NCBI GenBank assembly: GCA_022702705.1
Contig: CM040429.1
Coordinates: 5,882,073-5,946,072 of the forward strand
Length of the DNA: 64,000 nt
Direction of reading: 5' to 3'
From: Papilionanthe hookeriana x Papilionanthe teres
Taxonomy: Eukaryota; Streptophyta; Magnoliopsida; Asparagales; Orchidaceae
The number at the start of each line of letters is the position of its first letter. Positions within the stretch are counted from its first letter, which is position 1. The translations under genes and the position numbers were made by a program. This document shows positions 1 through 12,263 of the stretch, piece by piece. The notes beneath the pieces are model-generated. The model saw nothing but the letters and a program-made list of their open reading frames with translations, did no database searches and had not been told where the DNA came from.

Positions 1-56
1 CACCATATAATCAAAGTTAATGTCATACTTCTCAAATGATTGGTCTTTATTTCTAG

Positions 57-3000
57 GGATCCAGTCCTTGTGAAAAGAATTGGCGCTGCAACGGCTCTTG
101 AAGTTAGAGCAACTGGCATTCCTTACACCTTCGCTCCATGCGTTGCGGTACCAACAATGCAATGAAATTCTTAGTTTTTCATAAGACTATGCATTACCTC
201 TATTGGCCGTTAGTTATTATTTATTTGCTCTATAAACTTGTTCAGGTATGCAGAGATCCTAGATGGGGTCGTTGTTATGAAAGCTACAGTGAAGATCCAA
301 AGGTTGTTCAAGAAATGACTGAGATTATCCCAGGTTTACAAGGAGAGGTTCCAACAAATTCTCCCAAAGGAGTTCCATTTGTAGCTGGCAAGTAAGAGTC
401 TCCACTGTCTTACTCGTGCTTGTTTGATTTCTAGAGCATAAAGTACTTAATGAAGTACTTTGCTAGAGTAATATTACATACAGTTATTCATATATACACC
501 AATGATTATATAAAAGGAAATATACTGACATACTGCACCTAAAGTTTGATATTTACATTGATAACACTGGTGTCATGAATCTATGCATGAAAGGTGTACT
601 TCACTTTTAAAAGTTAGTAGTAGTGGTATTTTTGATGTGGTACTAAATATTAGAGTGTATATGTGAATACATTAGAAGTGTTTGTTATGTATATAAGTGC
701 CCATTATATAAATTTCATGCATCTCACTACTTCAATTTAATGAAATATAGGAAAAATGTTGCTGCTTGTGTTAAGCATTTTGTTGGTGATGGTGGAACTC
801 ACATGGGCATCAATGAGAATAACACAATCATCAATTTCCACGGCCTTCTTAGCATCCACATGCCTCCTTATTACAATGCTATCATCAAAGGTGTCTCTAG
901 TGTGATGGTCTCTTACTCGAGTTGGAATGGGGTGAAAATGCATGCAAACCATTACTTGTTGACTGATTTCCTTAAAAACAAGCTCCGTTTCAGGGTTAGT
1001 GTGTGGGTCAATATTTGACCTTCTTTGCAATGAATTTATTATGAATTTGAGAAAAGTGTCAAAAGCGTCCTCGGACTCTTTGCAGCCGGTCATTTTAGTC
1101 TCCAAGTCTATGAAAGTGCCAATTTAATTCCTAGACATTTTTATTATGGGCAGAAACAATCTTCACAAAAGACTATTTCAGCCCCAATTTAAAGAGTCAG
1201 GAGACTAAGTTAACATTTTCATAGACTCTAGGACTAAAATAGCCCAATATAAACAGTTAGAGAGTATTTTGGCATTTCAATCTTATGAATTTAGATGATA
1301 AAATAACGGTTATATATATATAAACAGGGTTTTATAATTTCCGATTATGAAGGCGTTGATAGGATTACGACGCCTCCTGGTAAAAATTATACATTCTCTC
1401 TCCAGTCCGGGGTTCTTGCAGGCATTGATATGGTAATCATATTTTCCCAATCAAAATTATATTTTTTACCTCATAAGATACTCAAACCTGCTACGCTATC
1501 AGAGTTCCTTTTTAGACTACTGTATCAACTACATGATAATCCTTTCTGCTATTTTAACTCATTTTTCTTTGTTAATGTTGCAGATAATGATTCCCTATGA
1601 CTATCCTCGTTACTTTGCAAGCTTCCTTGAACTTGTCCATAAAAATGTAATCCCCATTAGCCGGATTAATGACGCTGTCAGGAGGATTCTTCGGGTAAAG
1701 TTTGCCATGGGTCTCTTCGAGAACCCCTTCGGAGATTATAGCTTGGCTGATGAGATTGGAAAGCAGGTTTGGCAATTTCTTCATTTTGTTAAATATGATG
1801 ATAGCCCTGCAAATACTCTGTGCACATTAAGATTTAAGAGTTTATTTGAGATCAATTTTATTTTTTGTTTGTATTTAACTTTTAGGTGTTTATAAAACAA
1901 TTATATCTTAATTAAATATGTGAAACATGTTTTGTTTGAAATCAAAACATAAACAAAACCAAATAAAAACAAAATAAATAAATTTGATCTCAAACGACAC
2001 CCCTAAGTATTTGCACTTTAGACAAAAATATTTTAGTTGGCCTAAGATATTAACCTCCTAACAGGAGCATAGGGATCTAGCCAGAGAAGCTGTGAGGAAA
2101 TCACTGGTTCTGCTGAAAAATGGTAATGGTTATGGGGAGCCAATCATACCACTCTCTAAGAAGGCTAACAAAATACTTGTAGCTGGTAGCAATGCTGATA
2201 ACTTGGGCTATCAGTGCGGAGGCTGGACGATTGAGTGGCAAGGACTTAGTGGGAACAACCTTACAATCGGTGAATTCTCTTTATCTCCCTCTCAATCATC
2301 ATATTTGATATGATCCACATTTTTCATTAGGGGCTTTTACATGCATACCAACCAATTCTTATGTATTTACATATCTGAATCCCAAACTGCTCTTTACTTT
2401 TATAACAACCGAATCCTTTATATCAACATAAATAATACCACCATTTGAACTTTTAAAAAGTGGAATACACCTTTTCATGCATAGGCAAAGTGGCATATAT
2501 ATAAGAACTGAAGTTTGGTTGTTAGATATGTGAATTCATAAGAATTAAGTGGTATGCATGTGAATCTTCCTTTTCATTATCAGATTGGATTACGCTGAAA
2601 ATTATAAAGGGGCATTTACATAACCATCTAATTCTTATGTATTTACATATCTAACACTTAAGGTTTGCTTTTTTACATTTATATCACCCAAATCTTTCAT
2701 ATCATATCTAAAGATCATTATTTTAATGGAAAAAAAAGGTAAATACACCTTTTTATGCATAAATAACGTGGCTTGTAAGTGTTAAATATGTAACTATATA
2801 GGGATTAAGTTATATCTATTTAAATCTTCCTCTTCATTATGGATTGAACAAGAGGCACATTATGAAACATTGCTGGATTTCATTAATCTTATTCTCCATT
2901 GAAACAGGAACCACATTGCTTGACGCCGTAAAAGCGACAGTTGAACCCGGCACAGAAGTTGTCTATTCGGAGAACCCTGATGCGGATTTTGTCCGAAGCA

Positions 3001-3398
3001 ACGAATTTTCTTATGCCATTGTTGCTGTTGGCGAGCATAATTACGCAGAGACTTTTGGCGACAGCTTGAACCTCACCATCGCCGAGCCCGGACCACAGAC
3101 AATCAAGAATGTGTGTGAGCATATCAAGTGTGTGGTGGTTATAATATCTGGCCGACCTGTTGTCATTGAGCCATACGTCCACATCATCGATGCGCTCGTG
3201 GCGGCCTGGCTGCCTGGCACGGAAGGCCGTGGGATAACTGACGTGCTATTTGGGGACTATGGATTCACCGGAAAGCTTCCGAGGACGTGGTTCAGGTCTG
3301 TTGACCAGCTACCGATGAATGTTGGTGATGCTCACTATGATCCTTTGTATCCATTTGGTTTTGGGCTAACAACTGAGGCTGTGAAGGCAGGCAATTGA
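57..3398 (+). CDS. GH3 beta-D-glucan exohydrolase / beta-glucosidase, copy 1 (5' partial)
   Basis: Secreted GH3 glycosidase that would release glucose from cell-wall beta-glucans or oligosaccharides in the apoplast. The first exons lie before the window. Visible exons are 57-147, 246-391, 751-994, 1328-1432, 1584-1766, 2065-2269 and 2908-3398 (stop TGA). All introns are GT-AG and the frame is open throughout. Family landmarks are CRDPRWGRCYESYSEDP, KHFVGDGGT, nucleophile Asp in ISDYEGVD (codon 1343-1345), GGWTIEWQG, and the acid/base Glu in AVGEHNYAET. The residue after the nucleophile is Tyr (1346-1348); the barley ExoI family has Trp there, and so does copy 2. Five consecutive exons (91, 146, 244, 105 and 183 nt) match copy 2 exactly, so the two are tandem duplicates in the same orientation. 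Introns carry several MITE copies. No frameshift or stop was seen, so the gene looks functional. Confidence 0.93.
490..714. repeat. Foldback MITE (family F) in GH3 copy 1 intron
   Basis: Diverged copy of an AT-rich repeat of about 230 bp found about ten times in the window. Its inner marks are a TGCATGAAAGGTGTA-type block followed by a stretch ending in a TATGTGAATACAT-like inverted arm. Ends are approximate. Confidence 0.5.
1050..1280. repeat. MITE-like repeat with inverted ends (family G) in GH3 copy 1 intron
   Basis: The left end (GTGTCAAAAGCGTCCTC) is an imperfect inverted match to the right end near 1250-1275 (GAGAGTATTTTGGCAT). Inner blocks (CATTTTAGTCTCCAAGTCTAT and its inverted partner around 1215-1240) also pair. 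Related sequence lies in an intron of GH3 copy 2 at about 20318-20755. Confidence 0.55.
2329..2570. repeat. Foldback MITE (family F), near-complete copy
   Basis: It begins GGGGCTTTTACATGCATACC, and the AATTCTTATGTATTTACATA block is mirrored by the inverted form near 2520-2550 (TATGTGAATTCATAAGAATT). The arms would fold into one hairpin. It lies in the last intron of GH3 copy 1. Confidence 0.75.
2608..2830. repeat. Foldback MITE (family F), second copy in the same intron
   Basis: It starts GGGGCATTTACATAACCATC and contains AATTCTTATGTATTTACATA, with a degraded inverted arm ending in AAATCTTCC. It lies less than 40 bp after the previous copy, so the 638-bp intron is mostly two MITEs. Confidence 0.7.
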
Positions 3399-3714
3399 GG
3401 TTTGTTTCTTCATGGGAGAGAGATGGGATTCAGTTAAATTTTTATGTTTGGTAGTTGTGGTGAATAAGGGATTTTGGGTTGGCCCTTTTTTTTTTTTTCT
3501 TAAGAAATAAGGGCTGGTTTGCTTGTCAACATTTTCATGAAAGATTGAATCAAAGAGAAATATTGGAAGAATACTTTGCTTTATAAGTTCTTATATTGTT
3601 TTTATGGTCAAGAGTAGGGTTTCAAATGTTTGTTCGTAATTTATTTTGTTTGAATTTGACTCGTGTTCAAAATTGCCCGTGAAAATGTGTTTGTGTTTAA
3701 TTCTAATATGACCG
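3399..3714 (+). other. 3' flank of GH3 copy 1
   Basis: This holds the likely 3' UTR, a 15-base T run near 3487-3501 and AT-rich sequence. No gene was seen. Part of 3640-3700 resembles 50760-50850 (GTTCAAAATTG and GTGTTTGTGTTT blocks), so the end of this stretch is probably old repeat. Confidence 0.4.
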
Positions 3715-4800
3715 ATTAAAAAATTAAAATCCCTTATGATCTAGGACTTTAATCTGTTGACTAAAGAACAAATAGGTTAACAAACAACCGCCTAGTGGAA
3801 TAGACATATTGCTAGTTAAAGATTACAATCTATATGGGGGACTAGAAGATTTTCTAGAAAATTTTGCACGGTTAAGCCATTTTTTCAAAACTTCTTATAA
3901 CCAAGACATAGGCCAAGGAGAACTTTTCCCTTATTATCAACAAAATGGGAATCTCATAGGAAAACTTAAAGGATTTACATAATCTGAGTCACATGAGGGT
4001 GATTTTTATCTCTTCTAAAAAACATCAAATCCTAATTTTGTTTTTTTGCATTTTAAGATTATAGAAACTTTTCACTTTCTATAAATCTGAAGCTCTTCAA
4101 GCTAGGCTTAGAGGTTAATAAATTAGAATTTCATCTTTGCGGGATCGACACGCAGAATCTAATTTTTTATATTACTTGAGCGACGTGTATACTTACATGA
4201 TTGTCGATTGCTTCGTAGTAGTTTCAAGTATCAAGTTCTTACAAAACTGCTGTGAAGAAATCAACAATCACAAAAGTATATATGTGCTCAAGTAATAAAT
4301 AGAATTAGAGTCAGTGTGTCCAACCTACGGTAAAATTAGACTTTTTTTCTAATCAACAAAGTTCTAGTTTATAACCTATAAGTGTAGTTGGAAGTGTTTT
4401 AGATTTGTAGAAAATGAGAAGTTTCTAAAATCCTAAAAGAGGAAAGAAAAAAAAACTAAGTTTTGGAGTTTTTCAGAGATGATGAAAATCATACTTCTGT
4501 GTCTCGGGCTATGTGAGTCCTCAAAGTTTTCCTATGAGATCCTCTCGTTGTTAGTGACAACTAGGGACAAGTCATTCTCAGTCTATGTGTAAGTCATAAG
4601 AAGTATTGAAAACTCATATTATAGTTTAAGGGGCTTAATAATGTAATGTTTTCTAGGAATCCTCTAGTCCCTTCACTAGGTTACAACCTTCTACTAGCAA
4701 TATGTCTATTCCTCTAAATGATTGTGTGTTAATCTACTTATTCTTCTAGTCAATAGTTAGAAATCCTATATTCCAAGAGGTTTTAACTTTCTAGTTGGTT
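3715..4800. repeat. Long imperfect palindrome (arms about 500 bp)
   Basis: The two halves are inverted copies around a centre near 4235. GAATAGACATATTGCTAG at 3808-3825 pairs exactly with CTAGCAATATGTCTATTC at 4697-4714. Sequence at 4172-4222 pairs with 4247-4296 (TTACTTGAG against CTCAAGTAA, with GATTGTCGATTG against CAATCACA), and the blocks between also pair with mismatches and indels. The right arm continues into the 1.8 kb repeat to 5808. Confidence 0.8.
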
Positions 4801-5808
4801 AGCTTAGATGTGAACGAGAGCAGAAGGTTAACACATCACCACAAATCAAACAACGGAACACAAAAATGTCTAGGGAAACTCATGGATAAAATATTTAATT
4901 CATTCATATGCCCTAATCATAGGACCATGAATAAAATTTGTTATTATGCATGATAGAAGAAAATATGAAAATTTTCACTAAATTTAGGAAATAAATATTG
5001 TAAATAGGTACAAAAACTCTAATCAAAGTTGATCTATTTTCAAGTACACTATGTTCCCCTCCTTACAATGAATGCTCTGTGTTGATCTCCCACGTACAAG
5101 AACTCAAGTCTCTCTCTCTCTAATTCTCCAAAACTCTCAAAATAAAAACCATAGAAATTTTTTGTCAATGAAACCTATGGAGGAAATCTTAGGTCATAAT
5201 ACAAGTCTCTCGAAAGATAAGTAGAAGCAGTTTCCAAAAACCCCAAGAGTATTTCTTCAAATCCAAGACCTCTCCTAATATAGTCAGGGTTCCAAATCTA
5301 CAAGCAAACTTTCCAAATTTGATTTCCCGCATGACGGGGCATGGGTGTACTAGCTTCTGGTACGGGTGTGCCACCCTCTCTGGTTTGTAGCATGGGTATG
5401 CCGTAGAGTGCTGCAAGTGTGCCACCTGGTTTGGAAGGCGACACGGTCGCGCTGCTCTTGGCTCTTGGTTTCAATAGCTAATGCCTCCAAACATTCTCCG
5501 CTATAAGAACAATAACACGGGTGCATTGCTCCTTGGCACGGAGGTGTCGCTAGTCCCTTGACCATTTTGCCTTCTTTAGCTTTATTAAGCGCGCTTAATA
5601 CTTGCATCCAGTAAAACATAATAAAAAAAATGTTTCAAAATGTTTCATCATCATAATCATGAAATAAAACATTGAATTGTTCACACAAAAAAAAAAATCA
5701 CATTTTCTCTTTACATCATTAATCAAATGAGAAAATTTTCATTTAACTCACTACAAGGGTTGTGATATTTCAATGACTCAAAATAAATATGAAATATGTT
5801 AAGGGAGT
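4000..5808 (+). repeat. 1.8 kb direct repeat, copy I (LTR-like)
   Basis: It begins TGATTTTTATCTC and ends in a GGGAGT block. It matches 6036-9298 over its full length once an insertion in the second copy is removed. It holds a CT microsatellite near 5110 and no believable coding region. Length and TG start suggest a long LTR, but I found no matching CA end, primer site or polypurine tract. Confidence 0.8.
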
Positions 5809-7488
5809 CGGCCAAAATATAAGATTCATGATCTTGGCAAGTCACAGATATCATTCTTCTGACTAGCCAAGGATAAAGGTGAGAGTTAGCCTGCTACTAA
5901 TTAAAAGTTTATAGAAGCTTTAAAATTCATGTTTATCAATTAAGAGTGAATGATAGATACATGCATTGTTTTAAATGGGTATTGCTAGGGCTCTAATCAA
6001 ATCTAGTGAAGTTGAGTGATAGATACATGCATGAGTGATTTTTATCTCCTCTAAAAAACATAAAATCCTAATTTTGTTTTTTTGCATTTAAGATTATAGA
6101 AACTTTTCACTTTCTATAAATCTGAAGCACTTCAAGCTAAGCTTAGAGGTTAATAAATTAGAACTTCATGTTTCCGGGATCGACTCGCAGACTCTAAATT
6201 TTTATATTTCTTGAGCGACATGTATACTTACATGATTGTCGATTGCTTCATAATAGTTTCAATTATCAAGTTCTTACAAAACTGCTGTGAAGAAATCAAC
6301 AATCACAAAAGTATATATGTGCTCAAGTAATAAATAGAATTAGAGTCAGTGTGTCGAACCTACGATAAAATTAGACATTTGTTTCTAATCAACAAAGTTC
6401 TAGTTTATAACCTATAAGTGTAGTTTGAAGTGTTTTAGATTTGTAGAAAATGAAAAGTTTCTAAAATCCTAAAAGAGGAAATAAAAAAAATTAAGTTTTG
6501 GAGTTTTTCAGAGGTGATGAAATTCATACTTCTGTGTCTCGGGCTATGTGAATCCTCAAAGTTTTCCTATGAGATCCTTTCGTTGTTAGTGACAACTAGG
6601 GACAAGTCATCCTCAGCCTATGTATAAGTCATAAGAAGTATTGAAAACTCATATTATAGTTAAGGGGCTTAATAATATAATGTTTTCTAGGAATCCTCTA
6701 GTCCCTTCTCTAGGTTACAATCTTCTACTAGCAATATGTCTATTCCACTAGATGATAGTGTGTTAATTTACTTATTCTTCTAGTCAATAGTTAGAAATCC
6801 TATATTCCAAGAGGTTTTAACTTTCTAGTTGGTTAGCTTAGATGTGAACGAGAGCGGAAGGTTAACACATCACCATAAATCAAACAACAGAACACAAAAA
6901 TGTCTAGGGAAACTCGTGGATAAAATATTTAATTCATTCATATGCCCTAATCACAGGAACATGAATAGAATGTGTTATTATGCATGATAGAAGAAAATAT
7001 GAAAATTTTCTCTGAATTTAGGAAATAAATATTGTAAATAGGTACAAAAACTCTAATCAAAGTTAATCTATTTTTAAAGTACACTATGATCCCCTCGTTA
7101 CAATGAATGCTCTGTGTTGATCTCCCACCTACAAGAACTCAAGTCTCTCTCTCTCTCTCTCTAATTCTCCAAAACTCTCAAAATAAAAATCATAGAAATT
7201 TTTTGCCATGAAACATATGGAGAAACCTTGGGACACAATATAAGTCTCTCGAAAGATATGTAGAAGCAGCTTCCAAAAATGCAAGAGTATTTCTTCAAAT
7301 CCAAGACCTCTCCTGATATGGTCAGGGTTCCAAAATCTACAAGCAAACTTTCCAAATTTGATTTCCTGCAAGACGGGGCATGGGTGAACAAGGTTTTGGT
7401 ATGGGTGTGCCACCCTCTCTGGTTTGTAGCATGGGTGTGTAGCAGAGTGGTGCGGGTGTGTCACCTGGTTTGGAAGGTGACACGGTCG

Positions 7489-7782
7489 TGTTATGAAAAT
7501 TCAGGGCGAACACAACGCAAATCTAGAAGAAGAACACAGAGATTTAACGAGGTTCGGCAAAGACTTGCCTACATCCTCGGGAGCAGAGCAGTGAATTTCA
7601 ATATTTCAGATGAGTTACAAATTCGGTTCAAAACATACCCATAGGATTACACATCTATTTATAAATAGAACCCACGGATAAATTACTAACTTGCCCTCGC
7701 TCCCCCAACCCACTAAATATGAAGAGACATACCTCTTCACCAAGAAAAACTCCAACTACCTAGATATGAGTCATACCTAATA
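7489..7782 (-). repeat. TRIM 3' LTR (294 bp)
   Basis: It begins TGTTATGAAAATTCAGGGCG and ends CATACCTAATA on the plus strand, and is nearly identical to 8652-8945. In element sense the LTR ends in CA but starts TA instead of the usual TG. It holds a TATTTATAAATA block near 7656-7667. Confidence 0.88.
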
Positions 7783-8239
7783 ATTCTCCACCTTGGCGAA
7801 TATCCAACACTTTAGGAGATATGCATCACCCGGTATATGTGTCTACCAAACAAATCTCCACCTTAGCGAATGTCCAGCCCCTTAGGAGAAATACACATGG
7901 AGTTTCTTAAACCAAGTGACTTGAGCAACCAAGCCAACTAGCAACGCACCTGCTAACATTCAACAAGTTCAAGTCACCCACGAACTTGTTGAGAATACCT
8001 GGCTTGGTCAACCGTGCCATTTAGCACTCAAAGAACCTTCTTGTTCGCACAAAATTCAGCTGAACTACTGCGAACACCTTGCTCAAAGCATTTTCCTGTT
8101 TGCATCAACGCCTCAGCCGAACTCCACCTGTCGCAACTCCTCCTGCGATGAACTTGCGAACTGTGCTTTGCATCGCGATCCACCTGTCGCGATTCACCTG
8201 TTGCAAAACACATGCAACAAACCTGCGAACACCAGCTGT

Positions 8240-8570
8240 CGAACACCACCTGTCGCAGCTGCACGTGCCGCAACTCCTGCGACGAACTTGCGAACTCCTG
8301 CCGCAACTCCTCGTGCGAAAAAGCTGAAAATTTTGCTGCAACTGCACATGCCGCAACTCCTCGTGCAACAAACCCGCGAATTCTGCCGCAACTGCACATG
8401 CCGCAACTCCTCGTGTGATAAACTTGCGAATTGACAAACCAGCGAATTCTGCTGCACATGCCGCAACTCCTCGTGCGATAAAACTGTGAATTCTGCTGCA
8501 ACTGCACATGCCGCAACTCCTCGTGCGACAAACCTGCGAATTCCGCTGCAACTGCACATGCCGCAAACCA
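8240..8570 (-). repeat. Minisatellite inside the TRIM element
   Basis: Units of about 51-61 bp share the block CATGCCGCAACTCCTCGTG (several copies between 8340 and 8530). All three minus-strand frames stay open across much of the tract (8028-8531, 8105-8578 and 8194-8571), giving repetitive Cys/Arg-rich translations. I read these as a by-product of the repeat, not as proven proteins. Confidence 0.7.
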
Positions 8571-8638
8571 AATCTCAAAATCCTTCCTTATTCGATCTTC
8601 ATGCTTCCTGCGCCGATTTCCTCCGCCCTGGATCCTCG

Positions 8639-8650
8639 CTCTGATACCAA
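8639..8650 (-). other. TRIM primer-binding site
   Basis: CTCTGATACCAA on the plus strand is TTGGTATCAGAG on the minus strand, the typical copia primer site complementary to the 3' end of initiator Met tRNA. It abuts the right LTR, which fixes the element's orientation as minus. Confidence 0.85.
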
Positions 8651-8651
8651 T

Positions 8652-8945
8652 TGTTATGAAAATTCAGGGCGAACACAACGCAAATCCAGAAGAAGAACAC
8701 AGAGATTTAACGAGGTTCGACAAAGACTTGCCTACATCCTCGGGAGCAGAGCGGCGAATTTCAATATTTCAGAGGAGTTACAATAGTTCGGTTCACATAT
8801 CCATAGGATTACACATCTATTTATAGATAAAACCTACGGATAAATTACTAACTCGCCCTCGCTCCCCCCAACCCACTAAATATGAAGAGACATACCTCTT
8901 CACCAAGAAAATCTCTAACTACCAAGATATGAGCCATACCTAATA
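8652..8945 (-). repeat. TRIM 5' LTR (294 bp)
   Basis: Same length and nearly the same sequence as 7489-7782. It sits next to the primer-binding site and is followed by the GGTCG duplication. Confidence 0.88.
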
Positions 8946-9298
8946 GGTCGCGCTGCTCTTGGCTCTTGGTTTCAATAGCTAACGCCTCCAAACATTCTCC
9001 GCTACAAGAATAGTGGCACGGGTGCATCGCTTCTTGGCACGAAGGTGTCACTAGCCCCTTTACCATTTTGCCCTCTTTAGCTTTTTTAAGCGCAGTCAAT
9101 ACTTGTATCCAGTAAAACATAATATGTTTCACAAATGTAAAACCATCATAATCATGAAATACAACATTGAATTGATCACAAAAAAAATCACATTTTCTCT
9201 TTACATCATTAATCTATTGAGAAAATTTTCATTTAATTCACTACAAGGGTTGTGATATTTCAATGACTCAAAATAAATATGAAATGTGTTGAGGGAGT

Positions 9299-9890
9299 GA
9301 TGCACCAAAAATATATAAGTTTTTTGTTATATGATTTTACTCATTTTTAGTGATATTACACTTTAAAAGGAAGGTATTTTGTATGTTTTTTTTTGTTTTA
9401 GGTACAAAAAATGATGATTGGAGCAAAAAGAAGTAAAAACGGTGAAGTTTGGAGCAAAAACGAGCAAGAAATCAAATTTTGGCTTGACACATTTCGATAA
9501 GTCTTTCTATGTTTAATTTTTTTTACACTTCTTGCATATTTTTGAATGAGATTACACTTTAAAGAATTAAATTTTGTCTCATAAATGTACATGCACAAAT
9601 GTACTACCTTTCATGATGATCTTCGCGTCAAGTGTTACATGATCTCGAGGAATTTTTGCTAGGCATGGAGATGTTACCTTGGCAGATTAGTTTGGCAAGT
9701 GGTATTTGACACATCGCACTTCGGAGAGCGAGGTCGACGTGCACCTTTGCAAGTCAACTCAATAGCTGATGGATGATAATTATTACTTCAACAACTAGAG
9801 TTATGGCTTTGTTTATGAAAAGTTTGGGCTCTTTTAGGACCATGAGGCCTGTATGCATTAACCTATAAAAGGTAATTCATTAGTATATAG
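9299..9890 (+). repeat. LTR-like fragment (unclassified)
   Basis: It starts TGATGCACCAAAAATATAT directly at the end of the 1.8 kb repeat. A CCTATAAAAGG box lies near 9862-9872. The layout suggests a truncated LTR promoter region, but no partner LTR was found. Confidence 0.35.
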
Positions 9891-11812
9891 TAAGTCATAA
9901 TTAAATTTTCTTAAAATTAAATAACATAAATAAGTACTAAGAAACTAGTTTATTAAAATTAAAAAAAAATGTAATAATACAAGTCATTGCTTGACTATCG
10001 TAGTAAAATTTTGTTTATGCTCAACCGTCAATAATATAAGTCAAAATGGATGTCATGAAGAGCCATTGATTGTTATCAATTGTGCTTCCGCTGTGACATG
10101 GCTGTCACTAACCGTGAAGATCGAGCATGGCTACGTGCCATTATTGTTGAACAAGGGACAAGTTGAAGAGGATTGTTCATGAGAGCAGTGCTAATATGGA
10201 AGGAGGTTTATGCAAACACCACAAAAACACGTAATAGCTAAGCCAAAAATGATTGAGCAATCAACAAAATGATAAACAAAAGTATCAAATAATAAAGTAA
10301 CATAACCAACAATTCAATGAATTTACAATGTTGGATGAATGAAATAAAGCAATAACCTTAGAAGAGTATATTTTCATTACCCACCAAAAAGAGAAAAAAA
10401 AAAAAAAGAACTATAGGCAATATATGTAACATTTTCCATGATCACAAAATTGTATCTTCAATTATCACGCATTAAGTGATAACATCCCAAATAAAGAATA
10501 AATGTCTTGCAATATATTAACTAACGTTAGAAAATAGTAAATACACTCACTCTTTATTCAAATGCGTACACCCACACCCAATCTCAAATAGCAGTCTTAG
10601 AGCCACATAGGCATCAGCGTTCTAAGTAGAGCATGGGTGAAAACACTATGAATAAAAGCTTATCCTATTTATAAAGGATTCAACACATAAAAAATAGAAC
10701 ATTTTTGCTCTTATCTGGAAGGGGTCTACACTAGGATATTTTTTGCAATCTACAAATCTTCTGGTCATTTTTTTGCTGCTTAGCTGAGCTGGCTTGGCCT
10801 CAGTCGGCTTAGCTTGGTTTCGTGGTCTATTTTCATAAATTTTATCTTCGATGAGAAGTTTTGGCATCTATAGGGCGGCCGATGATATCTGTGGTATTGG
10901 CCATTTCGTCGAGCCGGCTGATTTTTGGGATAAATATCAGTTTCGAGATGGATTCCTCTGGGTGGAAGGCTATATATCCTCCTGATGAATTACTGGATGA
11001 GTTGCTCGATCGACATGAATCATCCATTTTTTCGTTGACTTTTTGACTCGATTAGCTCAGCTCAGTCAACTTGATGGGCCTCACGATCTCTTTGCAATGG
11101 ATTTTTTCTTTTTTCTTTTTTCTTTTTTTTTTTTTTTTTGGATCAGCACTAGCATCTTTAAGATAGGATTAAATATATTTTTCATATATATATATATATA
11201 TATCATATTAAAATGTTATAGATATAAATGTAAAATAATACGATAAATGGATATATAAATATAACAAATTTGTGGGGTAAGTACGTCAATTTCCGAAAGA
11301 AATAATAGAATAAATAAGAAATAAATGATTGTACGGTTAAAGGTAACATTGGCCAGCTGCAGCATCAAATAAAGTGCAAATGTGTTACCTGAGTTACAAT
11401 TCTAATATATCTCTTTCATGAAACCGGACTGCTTTGCGAGTGGACCGGACACCTGAACCGGGAATAGTATGACTTTGTGGTTCGAACATGGATTCTCTGG
11501 CCGGCCCATTTGTAGGGGCCGTAAATGAAAAAGGCAAATTGATTTCTTGCTTGATTCGGAGCGGGCCAATGAGTTAAGCCAAAAGATACAATTGCAGATG
11601 GCTTGATTTATTTTAGCATATGGAATAGAGACAAAGAGATCAAACTATTGGCAAATTTTAGATTATATATATATAGTAAAATTCTGATCAAATAAGAAGT
11701 AATTATTTGATTTCTTAGGCATCTTATTTTTTACGGTCTGAAATTGCACAGAGACCAGATATTTTATTTATTTTAATGATTGAATAAAATGAAATAAAGT
11801 ATATTTAAATAT
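9891..11812. other. Intergenic DNA without a recognised gene
   Basis: AT-rich sequence with poly-A and poly-T runs (10386-10407, 11122-11140), a short TA microsatellite near 11185-11203 and a moderately GC-rich patch at 10780-11060. The small open frames here show no family motif. The rest is unidentified. Confidence 0.5.
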
Positions 11813-12258
11813 TGATGCGTCATCAATAATTTTTTATAAAGCATGAAGGCTCGGTGTATTTTGATAAAAGATCTTTCAAATTTAAATTTATGATCATTCA
11901 AGCCCCAAATTTCCACTAATTTATACTTAAAATGGGGATAAGAAAATCCTAATAATATTAATATTGGCTCAATCTGGGTTCAATCAAACTTAGATCAAGT
12001 CATTGAAGTACAATTTGAAGTTTTGATCATCAAGTGAATGATGATGATCAAAAGAATTTCAAATTTGATATATTTATAGTCAAATTAAGCATCTCGAAGA
12101 GAGGAATCTAACGAGCCCGTGATTGCTAAATTACAATATCATTAAAGAGCCCAAATTCTTAAAAATCCACCTATGATCAAGAAGAGTCAATACAGGCTTC
12201 CTAATCGTGTGACTAGGGAAGTTACATGTCAAATGATCAAAATGTTTCTCCTTAATAG

Positions 12259-12263
<5 letters not shown>

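Larger units (their letters stand above)
7489..8945 (-). mobile_element. Small non-autonomous LTR retrotransposon (TRIM-like, copia-type primer site)
   Basis: This 1457-bp element has two 294-bp LTRs and a primer-binding site matching the initiator Met tRNA on the minus strand. Flanking 5-bp duplications are GGTCG (7484-7488 and 8946-8950). Copy I of the surrounding repeat shows the empty site with a single GGTCG. No gag or pol domain is present. The interior is a short leader, tandem repeats and a polypurine-like tract (on the minus strand CGCCAAGGTGGAGAAT) beside the left LTR. It needs enzymes from another element to move. Confidence 0.9.
6036..9298 (+). repeat. 1.8 kb direct repeat, copy II, split by a TRIM element
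   Basis: Same sequence as 4000-5808, separated from it by only 227 bp. It is interrupted at 7489-8945 by a small LTR element; without that and the duplicated GGTCG it is about 1.8 kb, like copy I. It carries only the inner 210 bp of the left arm of the palindrome. Confidence 0.8.

Noticed and set aside
8028..8578. Cys-rich repetitive peptides that look like a secreted or toxin-like family
   Set aside because: Three minus-strand frames are open at once over the same tandem repeat and there is no signal peptide or conserved spacing; best read as a repeat artefact.
4000..9298. Reading the 1.8 kb direct repeats as LTRs of one intact element
   Set aside because: Only 227 bp separate them, no primer site, polypurine tract or TG/CA pair was found, so the identity stays open.
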